NCBI GenBank assembly: GCA_029245795.1 | Contig: JAQWOP010000010.1 | Span: 37,143 to 101,142 of the forward strand | Direction: 5' to 3' | DNA: 64,000 nt | Origin: Hyphomicrobiales bacterium | Lineage (GTDB): Bacteria > Pseudomonadota > Alphaproteobacteria > Rhizobiales > TMED25 | In this document: piece by piece, positions 21,057 through 30,442 of the stretch | Position numbering within the stretch: position 1 is the first letter of the stretch | Layout: every line of letters starts with the position of its first letter | Translations under genes and position numbers: made by a program | The notes under the pieces: model-generated | What the model saw: the letters and a program-made list of their open reading frames with translations, nothing else | Database searches by the model: none | What the model was told of the DNA's origin: nothing

Positions 21057-22334
21057 ATGAAAAAACTATTTATTATACTATCTTTGATGATATTTTCTGG
21101 ATTAGCTAACGCAGCTGATGCTCCAGTTGACTCAATACCGCCAGTAAGTTTTAATATAGGTGGTGAAGTAGTTCTTGAAGGTCTTCAGATAAGTAAGTGC
21201 GAAGATCAGGCCTCTGCAGCAGATGTATTTGCAAATGAGCTTGATGATACGGATGATGCTTCTATTACTGCGGATCTCGTAACCTTAGGATTTGCTTCCG
21301 GTACATTATTAACTGATGACGCTTCTTATACTTTTGATGTTAGTCCATGTGGAGCTGATAATCTAAATGAAACTTTCCCACATTTTTCGACAAAGAAGAA
21401 ATTAACATTTGATGCAAGTGCAACATTATATAATGGTCTCCAAGTTGCATTTTCAGATGAGTTAAATCTTGCCGATATTGATGATGAAGAAAGTGCGTTT
21501 GAACTTTCAGTGGGCGGTGCCTTTGGTACAGTCTTATTTAAAGATAATACATCTGCAGTTGATAGCATGCTAATTGGGACTTCTGGATCTGGAGCGGATA
21601 CGGATATTACACTTACATCAGATGGACATATAAAAACAACATCTGGAGGTGATGGTGGTATTAATGTAGTTTATTTTACACCTTCATTTGCTGGAATGGA
21701 CTTGGCCTTGGGATATAACCACAATACAGATAACCTGGGATTAGATAGCTCAGAATTTAAAGATACTATCTCGGTTGGGTTTGGTTATGAAACATATATA
21801 GGGGATGTAGTACTATCTCTGGGAGGTGGAGTTGAGAAAGCATCCAGTGGCACCGATACTCCTGCTAATTGTTTAACAACAGATGAAGCAACAGCTGAGA
21901 GCGCAACAAGCGCCGATACATTTTTTGATGGATTATATGGATCATCTCGTTGCGGAAATGAAACACTTTCTGCTATTGGGGCGGATCTTGCTCTTGGCAA
22001 CTATACAATATCATCAGCATACTCTTCACTCGATACAACAGATGGAGGAGATACAACAGTTTGGTCAGTAGGCTTAGGTAAAACAATAAATGATACAGAT
22101 TATACTATTGGCTACACTCTTGAAACATTAGATTATGCTAGAGAAAAAGTTAACGGTAGTGAGGTCGAAGACCAATCAAAAATATTAATGCTTGAGGCGG
22201 TTCGACCAATTGGTGAAGGTATAGACCTTGGTTTAAATATATCTAATGCTGAAGTGGATAATGCATCACAAGAACTCGGTAATGGAGTCAAAGATGCCTG
22301 GCGCGCTGGGGTATCTTTAACTCTCGGTTTCTAA
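21057..22334 (+). CDS. Outer-membrane porin (alphaproteobacterial beta-barrel type)
   Basis: Signal peptide ...GLANAAD; acidic repetitive beta-barrel pattern (FELSVGGAFGTVLFKDN), C-terminal aromatic VSLTLGF*; homologous to the next CDS. Confidence 0.82.
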   Translation: MKKLFIILSLMIFSGLANAADAPVDSIPPVSFNIGGEVVLEGLQISKCEDQASAADVFANELDDTDDASITADLVTLGFASGTLLTDDASYTFDVSPCGADNLNETFPHFSTKKKLTFDASATLYNGLQVAFSDELNLADIDDEESAFELSVGGAFGTVLFKDNTSAVDSMLIGTSGSGADTDITLTSDGHIKTTSGGDGGINVVYFTPSFAGMDLALGYNHNTDNLGLDSSEFKDTISVGFGYETYIGDVVLSLGGGVEKASSGTDTPANCLTTDEATAESATSADTFFDGLYGSSRCGNETLSAIGADLALGNYTISSAYSSLDTTDGGDTTVWSVGLGKTINDTDYTIGYTLETLDYAREKVNGSEVEDQSKILMLEAVRPIGEGIDLGLNISNAEVDNASQELGNGVKDAWRAGVSLTLGF

Positions 22335-22548
22335 TACGTACTCTCTAATAATTTCATTATAAATAAAAATAAGCACATTTAATAAATCTATTAATTGTGT
22401 TTGTGACATTCGTCTATATGTAAATTATTAATACAATTACTAACAATGTATTAATGATTGTTGTATTTATGTTACACCAAAAAATAAAGTGACTTATTTT
22501 CGTTTTTCTTTCTTGATACACAATGATATTTCGTTAAATTAGACACAT

Positions 22549-22572
22549 GTACACAGTGTGTGCATTGTGTAC
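22549..22572. repeat. Imperfect 24-bp inverted repeat in porin leader (GTACACAGTG-TGTG-CATTGTGTAC)
   Basis: 10-bp arms with one mismatch (G-U in RNA) around TGTG; related TACACAATG at 22517-22525. Confidence 0.6.
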
Positions 22573-22632
22573 GTTATTTTATATAAGATAACTTTTTTAT
22601 TAACTTACTTATTTACGATGAAAGGAAATATC

Positions 22633-23898
22633 ATGGATAAGAAAATACTACTCGGTGGAGCAGCAGCGCTTCTTATGGCCGGTTCTTTTGTAGCCGCACC
22701 TGCTTCTGCATCTATCGAGCTTTCAATTGGCGGTGAAGCTAAATTGACAGCTCTTATGGACGACCATTGTAATGTCGATCAAGCTGATGATACAATTAAT
22801 ATACTAGCTGACTGGGTTGACACAACTTATGGTGGGAATGATAATGCGACTGCTACTACTAAAGTCCTTATCGACGCTATCATGGATGACGTTAACACTG
22901 ATGTTGTTGCATCAGATGATGATTCTGACTTAGATGCTATCACTTACATAGATAGTGGTTGTGGTTCTGATGCAGAAGATAATCCTGTTCTTGGCTTTGG
23001 TAAAGAGCTATCAATTGGTGCTGAAGGAACATTAGCTAACGGTTTAACTGTATCATTCTCAGATACACTAGATCTAACAGATACTTCTGCTGAAGAAGGT
23101 GCCTTTGAACTATCACTAGGTGGTGCATTCGGTACTTTAACATTTAAAGACGGTGCTGACTCAGCTGTTGATGCTGCAATGGTTGGTGATACATCAGGCG
23201 CAGACGTAACTGGTTTTGACCTAGGTGGTCATGTTCTAGCTACAGCTGGTACAGACGGCACAGGTATACTATATCAAGCTCCTTCAGTAGGTGCCCTTGA
23301 TCTTTATATCTCATATGCTCCAAATGCTGACGACTCAGGTCTAGATGATTCAAACTATCAAGACACATTTGCATTCGGTGTTACATACGCTGCTGACATG
23401 TTGACAGTTGGTGCTGGTTTTGAAAGTGCATCAGCTGAATCTGCTTGTACTTCAGGTGGTACACTTGACGGCGATACTTCAGCTGCCGATGCTTATGACA
23501 TGATCTTCGACGGTGAAACAGACTGTGGTGATTTATCACTAATGGCTGTTGGTATGGAGATGAGTGCAGGCGATATCGCTCTTTCAGCTGCATGGTCAGA
23601 ACTAGACACAGATGAAGCAGATCTAACAACAATGTCAATCGGTGCATCAACAGATGTAGGTGATTACAGTGTTGCTGCTGGCTGGGCTAATTCTACTAAA
23701 GCATATGGTTTAGAAAGCATTGAAGACGAGCAAACAGTTATTAATGTTGAGCTATCAACTGCATTAGGAGATGGCGTAGATCTAGGTCTAAACTTCTCAA
23801 CTAATGATGTTAGCGTAGTTTCAGAAGAAAATGGTGCAGGTCACGCTGGTGATATGAACAACTATTTTGCTGAACTATCTTTAACAGTTGGTTTCTAA
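22633..23898 (+). CDS. Outer-membrane porin, paralogue of the preceding gene, likely highly expressed
   Basis: Start placed at ATG 22633 (MDKKILLGGAAALLMAGSFVAAPASAS signal peptide, AAAGGA upstream) rather than the ORF-track start 22558; FELSLGGAFGTLTFKDG, C-terminal ELSLTVGF*. Confidence 0.85.
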   Translation: MDKKILLGGAAALLMAGSFVAAPASASIELSIGGEAKLTALMDDHCNVDQADDTINILADWVDTTYGGNDNATATTKVLIDAIMDDVNTDVVASDDDSDLDAITYIDSGCGSDAEDNPVLGFGKELSIGAEGTLANGLTVSFSDTLDLTDTSAEEGAFELSLGGAFGTLTFKDGADSAVDAAMVGDTSGADVTGFDLGGHVLATAGTDGTGILYQAPSVGALDLYISYAPNADDSGLDDSNYQDTFAFGVTYAADMLTVGAGFESASAESACTSGGTLDGDTSAADAYDMIFDGETDCGDLSLMAVGMEMSAGDIALSAAWSELDTDEADLTTMSIGASTDVGDYSVAAGWANSTKAYGLESIEDEQTVINVELSTALGDGVDLGLNFSTNDVSVVSEENGAGHAGDMNNYFAELSLTVGF

Positions 23899-23933
23899 TA
23901 CTTAGTATTAAAAGCTAAGCTTATAAATACAGT

Positions 23934-23967
23934 CCACTGGGATAGAAATATCCCAGTGGCTTTATTT
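23934..23967 (+). terminator. Rho-independent terminator of porin gene
   Basis: Perfect 11-bp stem CCACTGGGATA-GAAA-TATCCCAGTGG followed by CTTTATTTT. Confidence 0.9.
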
Positions 23968-23976
23968 TAAAAACTA

Positions 23977-24002
23977 AGAGTGGTTCTGCCACTCTTTTTT
24001 TT
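23977..24002 (+). terminator. Second, tandem rho-independent terminator
   Basis: AGAGTGG-TTCTG-CCACTCT followed by a T-tract. Confidence 0.85.
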
Positions 24003-24036
24003 ATGGATAATCCACGAAATATATTATAGTTAATTC

Positions 24037-24729
24037 ATGTATAAAAATTCGATATATGAATCATCTCAAATTATTGAAAATTATTATTCAGTGATAGAGA
24101 ATATGAAGTCTACTGCTAAACAGGCAAATCGTGACCCTCAGTCAGTTAACCTTATTGTTGTAACAAAAACATACTCCATTGAATCAATAATGCCATTAAT
24201 AGAAATAGGCCATAGGCACTTTGGTGAGAATAGAGTTCAAGAGGCTTCTGACAAATGGGCTGAGTTAATAAAGTCTTATCCTGATATAAAACTTCATCTG
24301 ATCGGTCATCTTCAAACAAATAAGACGAAAAAAGCTTTAGAAATTTTTAATACAATACACTCAATTGACTCATTAAAATTGATTAATGAAGTTAATAAGA
24401 ATATGAATAATCAAGATATTAGGTCTAAACAATTTTTTCTTGAGCTCAATCTTGGAAATGAAATTCAAAAAAATGGTATTCTAGTCAGAGATCTGCCAAA
24501 TATTATGTCAGTATTAACAAAGGATATAGAATTTTGTTGCGAAGGCTATATGTGTATCCCACCGTTTGATCAAGAGCCGTCTCCTTATTTTGCGCTATTG
24601 AAAAAAATTGCCGATGAAAACAAAGTTACGCATACATCTATGGGAATGAGCTCTGATTATCAAAAAGCCATAGAATTTGGGTCAACATTTATAAGAGTTG
24701 GAAGTCAAATATTTGGGAAAAGAGTCTAA
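24037..24729 (+). CDS. YggS/PLPBP-family pyridoxal phosphate homeostasis protein
   Basis: VNLIVVTKTYSIESIMPLIEIGHRHFGENRVQEA, HLIGHLQTNKTKKAL, SMGMSSDYQKAIEFGSTFIRVGSQIFG. Confidence 0.95.
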   Translation: MYKNSIYESSQIIENYYSVIENMKSTAKQANRDPQSVNLIVVTKTYSIESIMPLIEIGHRHFGENRVQEASDKWAELIKSYPDIKLHLIGHLQTNKTKKALEIFNTIHSIDSLKLINEVNKNMNNQDIRSKQFFLELNLGNEIQKNGILVRDLPNIMSVLTKDIEFCCEGYMCIPPFDQEPSPYFALLKKIADENKVTHTSMGMSSDYQKAIEFGSTFIRVGSQIFGKRV

Positions 24730-24732
24730 CCA

Positions 24733-25167
24733 ATGATGAAAATAAATGACGTAAGAAATATCTTAGAGAAAACACATACTTTTGGAGGGCAATCTCAGAA
24801 TTTATTAAATATCTTAGCTTTTAGTGCAAAAAAGAAAGAATTTTCGACAGGAGATCTCATTATAAAATCAGAGGAAAAAATATCCAAGTGCATAGTAATG
24901 CTTAAAGGTAGAGCTTTTATTCAGAAAAGAGAAACATCTATTGAAATTGTAGCCGGGGATGTAATTGGTAATCTTGCCCTTGTAAATGATAATGCTATTC
25001 AATATGCAATAATTGGAGGGTCAAAAGGAGAAGTGCTTATTATTGATAGAAAACTATTTAACCAGTTAGCGATTGATTTTCCCGATTTTATAATTTTTTT
25101 AAAAGATAAAATAAAAAGTGATTTTAGAAAAAAGATAAATAAATTATCCAAAGTTGATCTCAAATAA
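24733..25167 (+). CDS. Stand-alone cyclic-nucleotide-binding-like domain protein
   Basis: FSTGDLIIKSEEKISKCIVMLKGRAFIQKRETSIEIVAGDVIGNLALVNDN (cNMP-binding fold pattern); no C-terminal HTH. Confidence 0.65.
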   Translation: MMKINDVRNILEKTHTFGGQSQNLLNILAFSAKKKEFSTGDLIIKSEEKISKCIVMLKGRAFIQKRETSIEIVAGDVIGNLALVNDNAIQYAIIGGSKGEVLIIDRKLFNQLAIDFPDFIIFLKDKIKSDFRKKINKLSKVDLK

Positions 25168-25209
25168 ATACTACGGTAGTTTTTTATCAATATATAGGAT
25201 ATTGGGGTG

Positions 25210-26010
25210 TCATAGTTCAATTAAAACGGGAACATGGTCTGACGGACGCTTAAAATCGCGTGCTTTTTTATAAATATGATGTTCTTTATAATAATCTAGC
25301 AGCCCTTTTGTAGCCCAAATATGATCTAATCTCCTGCCACGGTTAGATTTTTTCCAATCACGATTGCGGTAGCTCCACCATGAATATACTTTTTCTTCAT
25401 CATCAACATAATGTCGCATAATATCTATTAAGGTATGTTCACGAATAATATTATTTATTTTATTTCTTTCAATATCTGTATGACTTACAACATTTATAAG
25501 TTGTTTATGAGACCAAACATCATTAACTTGAGGAGCAATATTCATATCACCAACGATAATGTGGTGATCATTTTGTATTAATTGTTCTTTGAGGTATGTG
25601 TTCATTTCATCTAGAAACTGTAACTTATGTAAGAATTTAGAGTTTACTCTAGGGTCTGGTTCATCACCGCCAGCTGGTACATAAAAATTATGAATTATTA
25701 GGTCACTTTTTATTTTAGGGAATTTAAATCTAGCACCAATATAGCGGCAATCATTTTTGTTGCAAAAATCTTTATTGATTACTTCAGTAAATTTTAAACG
25801 AGATATAATAGCTACGCCATTATATGATGGCTGACCTTTGATCGCGATATATTTATATCCAAGAGATTGAACATCTTTAAGTGGAAAATTATTATCATCA
25901 CATTTTGTCTCTTGCAAGCATATTACATCAGGATCTAATTCACTTATGATTTCACTTATTTGATCGAGTCTTATCCTAATGCTATTGATATTCCAGGTGA
26001 TAATTTTCAC
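25210..26010 (-). CDS. xthA: Exodeoxyribonuclease III
   Basis: MKIITWNINSIRIRLDQI, DVICLQETKCDD, VGDMNIAP, RRLDHIWAT, PSDHVPVLIEL. Confidence 0.95.
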   Translation of the reverse strand: MKIITWNINSIRIRLDQISEIISELDPDVICLQETKCDDNNFPLKDVQSLGYKYIAIKGQPSYNGVAIISRLKFTEVINKDFCNKNDCRYIGARFKFPKIKSDLIIHNFYVPAGGDEPDPRVNSKFLHKLQFLDEMNTYLKEQLIQNDHHIIVGDMNIAPQVNDVWSHKQLINVVSHTDIERNKINNIIREHTLIDIMRHYVDDEEKVYSWWSYRNRDWKKSNRGRRLDHIWATKGLLDYYKEHHIYKKARDFKRPSDHVPVLIEL

Positions 26011-26029
26011 TAATTTTCTCGTTTAAATA

Positions 26030-26653
26030 TTATTTATCTTTCTTCACAACAAAAAAACTATTTTCAGCAATAATTCCATGCTTAACATTAGAGAGTTTGA
26101 CATTAGTTTCAAAACCTTGAGCATCTATAGTATACCATTCATATAACTCTAGGTTTGTATAAGATTCATTAATTTCATCTCTAATATGAAAATGAAGCGT
26201 TATTTCACCAATTTCTTCATCTGTTAATCCCTCTATAGATAAAATGAGAAATTTATCATAAAATTCAATTCCAAGAATACGTGCATCTTCCATTAAATTT
26301 ACATTATCTTTAAAGATAACATAATGAGGTGCAGATCTAATTGGATAACGATCAAGTGTATCAAGATCTCTGTCTATAATTCCTAACCACACTCCATCAG
26401 AAACTACAAGGAGAGATTCAGGTTTAGTATAATCAAATCGAAATCTGCCAGGTTTTCTTATATAAAAACGACCATCTGATACAGAGTTATTTGGATTGAT
26501 TTGAATAAAATCACCTTCCATATGTTCTATATTATTTAAGTATTGGCTAACTGAATTTACTGCCTCTAACTGCAGAGGGTCTAGGAAGCTAGCCTGAGAT
26601 GATGTTGAATTATAAAAAAATAATATAAAGAGTAATAATAATTTTCTAAACAT
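26030..26653 (-). CDS. lolA: Outer-membrane lipoprotein carrier protein LolA
   Basis: Signal peptide; YLNNIEHMEGDFIQINPNNSVSDGRFYIRKPGRFRFDYTKPESLLVVSDG. Confidence 0.92.
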   Translation of the reverse strand: MFRKLLLLFILFFYNSTSSQASFLDPLQLEAVNSVSQYLNNIEHMEGDFIQINPNNSVSDGRFYIRKPGRFRFDYTKPESLLVVSDGVWLGIIDRDLDTLDRYPIRSAPHYVIFKDNVNLMEDARILGIEFYDKFLILSIEGLTDEEIGEITLHFHIRDEINESYTNLELYEWYTIDAQGFETNVKLSNVKHGIIAENSFFVVKKDK

Positions 26654-26706
26654 AAAAAAATTGCATTAATTGTTATTAGTTAATAGGTATTATAGATTAC
26701 TTACAT

Positions 26707-29163
26707 TTATATATTGTCAAAATTTTGTTCATTCAACAATATTTCTCTACTACCTGCATGATCAGCTTCTGAAATGATGCCATCGCTTTCCATTTTATCA
26801 ATAATATCGGCGGCTCTATTATAGCCAATTCTCAGACGTCTTTGTATATAACTAGTGGATACTTTTTGGTCAGATAGGATCAAACGGACAGCATTTTCGT
26901 ATAATTGAGGATCTATATTAGCATCTCCAATATTATTATTATTATTAGTTTCTTCTTCAGGATCTTTTGTTATTTCTTCTAAATATTCAGGGGCACCTTG
27001 TGATTTAAGAAAGTTTACGATACTGGCAACTTCATTTTCATCAACAAAAGCACCATGTATACGGTTAATTCTTGCGCCATCTGACATATGAAGCATGTCT
27101 CCTTTTCCTAATAATTGTTCAGCTCCAGATTCATTTAAAATTACACGACTATCTATCTTAGAGCTTACTTGAAAACTTATTCGTGTTGGAAAGTTGGCTC
27201 TAATCACTCCAGTTATAACATCAGCAGATGGTCTTTGAGTTGCCATTATAATATGTATCCCAGCAGCTCTTGCCATAGCGGCCAGTCTTGCAACAGAAAC
27301 CTCAATTTCTTTACCAGCAACAGCCATCAGGTCTGCCATCTCGTCAACTACCACTACTATAAAAGGCATCTTTTTAAGAAGTATTTCCTCATTATGATAA
27401 TTTGGTTGTCCTGTTATATCATCATATCCAACTTGAACTTTATGTTTAAAGACACCACCTTCTTTTTCAACTTTCTTATTATATCCGTCAAGATTACGTA
27501 CCCCAATCTTAGACATGTTTTTATATCTCTTTTCCATTTCTTTTAGGATCCATTTTAGAGCAACAATAGCTTTCTTTGGTTCAGTTACTACGGGGGTAAG
27601 AAGATGAGGAATTCCTTCATAGATTGACAGTTCTAACATTTTAGGGTCAATCATAATCATTTTACAGTCTTCTGGAGAATATTTATAAAGTAGTGATAAA
27701 ATCATTGTATTAATACCAACTGATTTACCAGAACCCGTTGTCCCTGCAATTAATAGATGAGGCATATTTGCGAGGTCAACAACTACTGGGTTACCGCCAA
27801 TATTTTTACCAAGCGCAATAGCAAGCTTATGATTTGAGTTTTCAAATTCATCAGATTTTATGATTTCGCTAAGATAAACTGTACTTCTATCTTCTAATGG
27901 GAGTTCAATTCCAATTAAATTTCTTCCTGGAATTACAGCAACCCTAGCAGAAACAGCTTTCATAGACATTGCTATATCATCCGCTAAACTTATAACTCGC
28001 TGTGATTTAGTTCCAATAGATGGTTGCAACTCAAAGAGTGAGACAACAGGTCCTGGTCTGATATTAACGATGTCACCAGATACTTTATATTTTAAGAGGA
28101 TTTCTTTTAGTTCAATTGCTTTTTGATCCAGTTCATCCTGGCTTATTTTATTTTCGTAATTAACTTCATTATTTTCTCTTAATAAACTTACAGAAGGAAG
28201 TGAATATTTATCTTTTTCAAACAAATCAAGATTTGCTTTATCCTGTTCTCTTTGTACTACTTTTTTCCTTCTGATTTTTGGACGTATTTCAAAGTTGTTT
28301 TTTGTTGAATCTGCATTAATACTTTCTCCAACAATTATATTATCAATTATTTCCTTTTCATGGACAGAGTCACGTATTTCTTCGAAGCTTAAATCTTGCT
28401 TATCATCTCTGGACAGTAACCCTCGAATATTTTCTATTAAATTTCTGATAATTTTTGATATAAAGATTAAAAGAAATTGAAATGGATTCCATCTTTGTTT
28501 TACTATATTTTGATACATGTTATCTGACTGCAGAAGCTTTGTATCTTTTCTCTTTCTGTAGCGAAGTAGTATTCTATTTAACAGATAAATTACTGCTAGT
28601 AATATGGAGGAAAAAAAGAATATGAATTTTTTTTGATGGTTAACAGGTATTATATCAAGGTAAATATTTATTAGCCCTTGAGTAAACTGAACAAGTAAAT
28701 CACCAAATAATCCTCCTCCACCAACTAAATATGGCCAATTTATTATATTTTTAAATAATCCACTATTAGTGATATCAATGCTAGATAGCATTAATGTGAT
28801 TAAAATGAACGAAAATGGATATTTAATATATCTAGGTAGACCATATATTTTTCTATTTTGTAAAATTAAATCAGCACTAATTAATATTAATATTGATATT
28901 AGGGCAAAGGAGCTTATGCCAAGTATTTGTAACATTAAGTCAGATATAATTGCACCTAATGTACCCAATAAATTCTGTATAATTCCTGTACTATTATTGC
29001 TCAGGCTTGGATCATTAGGGTGCCATGAAAATAGGGACATCGTCAGATAGATAGCTAATAAAAACACAAATATTCCAAAAATTCTTTTGGCCTGTCTTCT
29101 TAGCAATTGTCTCAAACTAATTGGAGCAATGGTCTCAATTAAATTTAAACTAGATAATTTCAT
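26707..29163 (-). CDS. ftsK: DNA translocase FtsK
   Basis: N-terminal TM region, MPHLLIAGTTGSGKSVGINTMI, MATQRPSADVITGVIRANFPTRISFQVSSKIDSRVILNESGAEQLLGKGDML, C-terminal gamma domain. Confidence 0.97.
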   Translation of the reverse strand: MKLSSLNLIETIAPISLRQLLRRQAKRIFGIFVFLLAIYLTMSLFSWHPNDPSLSNNSTGIIQNLLGTLGAIISDLMLQILGISSFALISILILISADLILQNRKIYGLPRYIKYPFSFILITLMLSSIDITNSGLFKNIINWPYLVGGGGLFGDLLVQFTQGLINIYLDIIPVNHQKKFIFFFSSILLAVIYLLNRILLRYRKRKDTKLLQSDNMYQNIVKQRWNPFQFLLIFISKIIRNLIENIRGLLSRDDKQDLSFEEIRDSVHEKEIIDNIIVGESINADSTKNNFEIRPKIRRKKVVQREQDKANLDLFEKDKYSLPSVSLLRENNEVNYENKISQDELDQKAIELKEILLKYKVSGDIVNIRPGPVVSLFELQPSIGTKSQRVISLADDIAMSMKAVSARVAVIPGRNLIGIELPLEDRSTVYLSEIIKSDEFENSNHKLAIALGKNIGGNPVVVDLANMPHLLIAGTTGSGKSVGINTMILSLLYKYSPEDCKMIMIDPKMLELSIYEGIPHLLTPVVTEPKKAIVALKWILKEMEKRYKNMSKIGVRNLDGYNKKVEKEGGVFKHKVQVGYDDITGQPNYHNEEILLKKMPFIVVVVDEMADLMAVAGKEIEVSVARLAAMARAAGIHIIMATQRPSADVITGVIRANFPTRISFQVSSKIDSRVILNESGAEQLLGKGDMLHMSDGARINRIHGAFVDENEVASIVNFLKSQGAPEYLEEITKDPEEETNNNNNIGDANIDPQLYENAVRLILSDQKVSTSYIQRRLRIGYNRAADIIDKMESDGIISEADHAGSREILLNEQNFDNI

Positions 29164-30317
29164 ATCGATTTTACTATATTATTTAATATGTCTACAGCAT
29201 CAGAGATTTCTCTAGTACTTCCAACAAGCGCTATGCGAATATATTTTTTTGAATCTGGAACGTCTTTATTATTGATTGAAAGATAGGAACCAGGAATAAC
29301 TTTTATTCCAGAATTCCATAGTTTTACTGTAATATCTTCGTCATTTCCATATTTAGAGATATCTAACCAAGCAAAAAAACCACCTTTAGGAATTTCAAAA
29401 TTAAGATCTCTATTGATGTTTTTACTAAAAATATCAAATTTATCGTTATATAATTTTCTATTTTCAATTACGTGTTTTTCGTCACTCCACAAATATTCAG
29501 AGGCTATTTGTATAGGAATTGGGACTGTTGGAGCGGCAACATTTCTTAGGTTAAATAACTCATTAATCAATTTTTTATCTCCAGCGACAAACCCAGATCT
29601 AAGACCCGGTGCATTTGACCTTTTTGAAAGTGAATTAAGTGAGAGAACATTTTTAAAATCGTATTTCTCAGAGATTTTTAAAATACTTTTTGGGGCCTCG
29701 TTTCTATATATTTCTGAATAACATTCATCTGAGATAATTAAAAAATTATATTCGAGCGATAGTGAATAGAGTTTTAATAAATAATTTTCATCAGCTATAG
29801 AACCTTGAGGATTAGACGGAGAACATAAATAAAAAGCAATAGTTTTTTCTAAAATTACTTTTGGTATTTTATCGAGATTTGGAAAGTAATTATCTTCTTT
29901 ACTCACACTCATGGAATAGATTTCTTTTTCGGTATAATCAGCTGCAGCAGCATATACAGGGTAAAAAGGATCTGGAAGGATAAATATAGTCTTATCTTTT
30001 TTTATTTTTGTAGCTAATAGACTTGCATAAAACAAACCTTCACGAGATCCAGACACTGGTAAAATATTATCAATAGGTTCAACCTTATTTATTTTGTATC
30101 TTTTTTTTAGCCAAAAAGAGATATTTTCACCAAAATGTATATTCGCTTTTGACGATGGGTAATTAGCGTATTTATCAAAGTTATCATCAATAATTTTTTT
30201 AATAAATGAAGGCGTATCATGACGAGGAGATCCTATAGATAAATCAATTAAATTAGCTGGCTCAGGATGATCTCTAAGAAGATCTCTTGTTCTTTGGAAT
30301 GGAGATATAGGTATCAT
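29160..30317 (-). CDS. PLP-dependent class I/II aminotransferase (possibly DapC-like)
   Basis: DLSIGSPRHDTPSFI, LCSPSNPQGSIADENYLLKL, SLNSLSKRSNAPGLRSGFVAGD. Confidence 0.88.
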   Translation of the reverse strand: MIPISPFQRTRDLLRDHPEPANLIDLSIGSPRHDTPSFIKKIIDDNFDKYANYPSSKANIHFGENISFWLKKRYKINKVEPIDNILPVSGSREGLFYASLLATKIKKDKTIFILPDPFYPVYAAAADYTEKEIYSMSVSKEDNYFPNLDKIPKVILEKTIAFYLCSPSNPQGSIADENYLLKLYSLSLEYNFLIISDECYSEIYRNEAPKSILKISEKYDFKNVLSLNSLSKRSNAPGLRSGFVAGDKKLINELFNLRNVAAPTVPIPIQIASEYLWSDEKHVIENRKLYNDKFDIFSKNINRDLNFEIPKGGFFAWLDISKYGNDEDITVKLWNSGIKVIPGSYLSINNKDVPDSKKYIRIALVGSTREISDAVDILNNIVKSI

Positions 30318-30383
30318 TAACCCTCATACTAAAAATTTATCGTTTTTAGTATAAGTTAATCTGGTTAAACCTATCTTAATTAT

Positions 30384-30420
30384 CAAGAAAAAAGGTGACA
30401 ATTATGCCACCTTTTTCTTG
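30384..30420 (-). terminator. Rho-independent terminator downstream of amtB
   Basis: On minus strand AAAAAGGTG-gcataattgt-CACCTTTTTT; stem followed by T-rich run. Confidence 0.75.
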
Positions 30421-30442
30421 GAGAACATAAGTCGAAATAGAA

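Noticed and set aside
22558-22632. Longer N-terminus for the second porin (start at 22558)
   Set aside because: A GTG start inside the leader hairpin would place a non-standard hydrophobic extension before a perfect signal peptide; ATG 22633 has an RBS-like AAAGGA.
23381-23650. 89-aa H/Q/L-rich minus-strand ORF in the second porin
   Set aside because: Composition is a by-product of the porin's biased codons; no RBS or homology signal.
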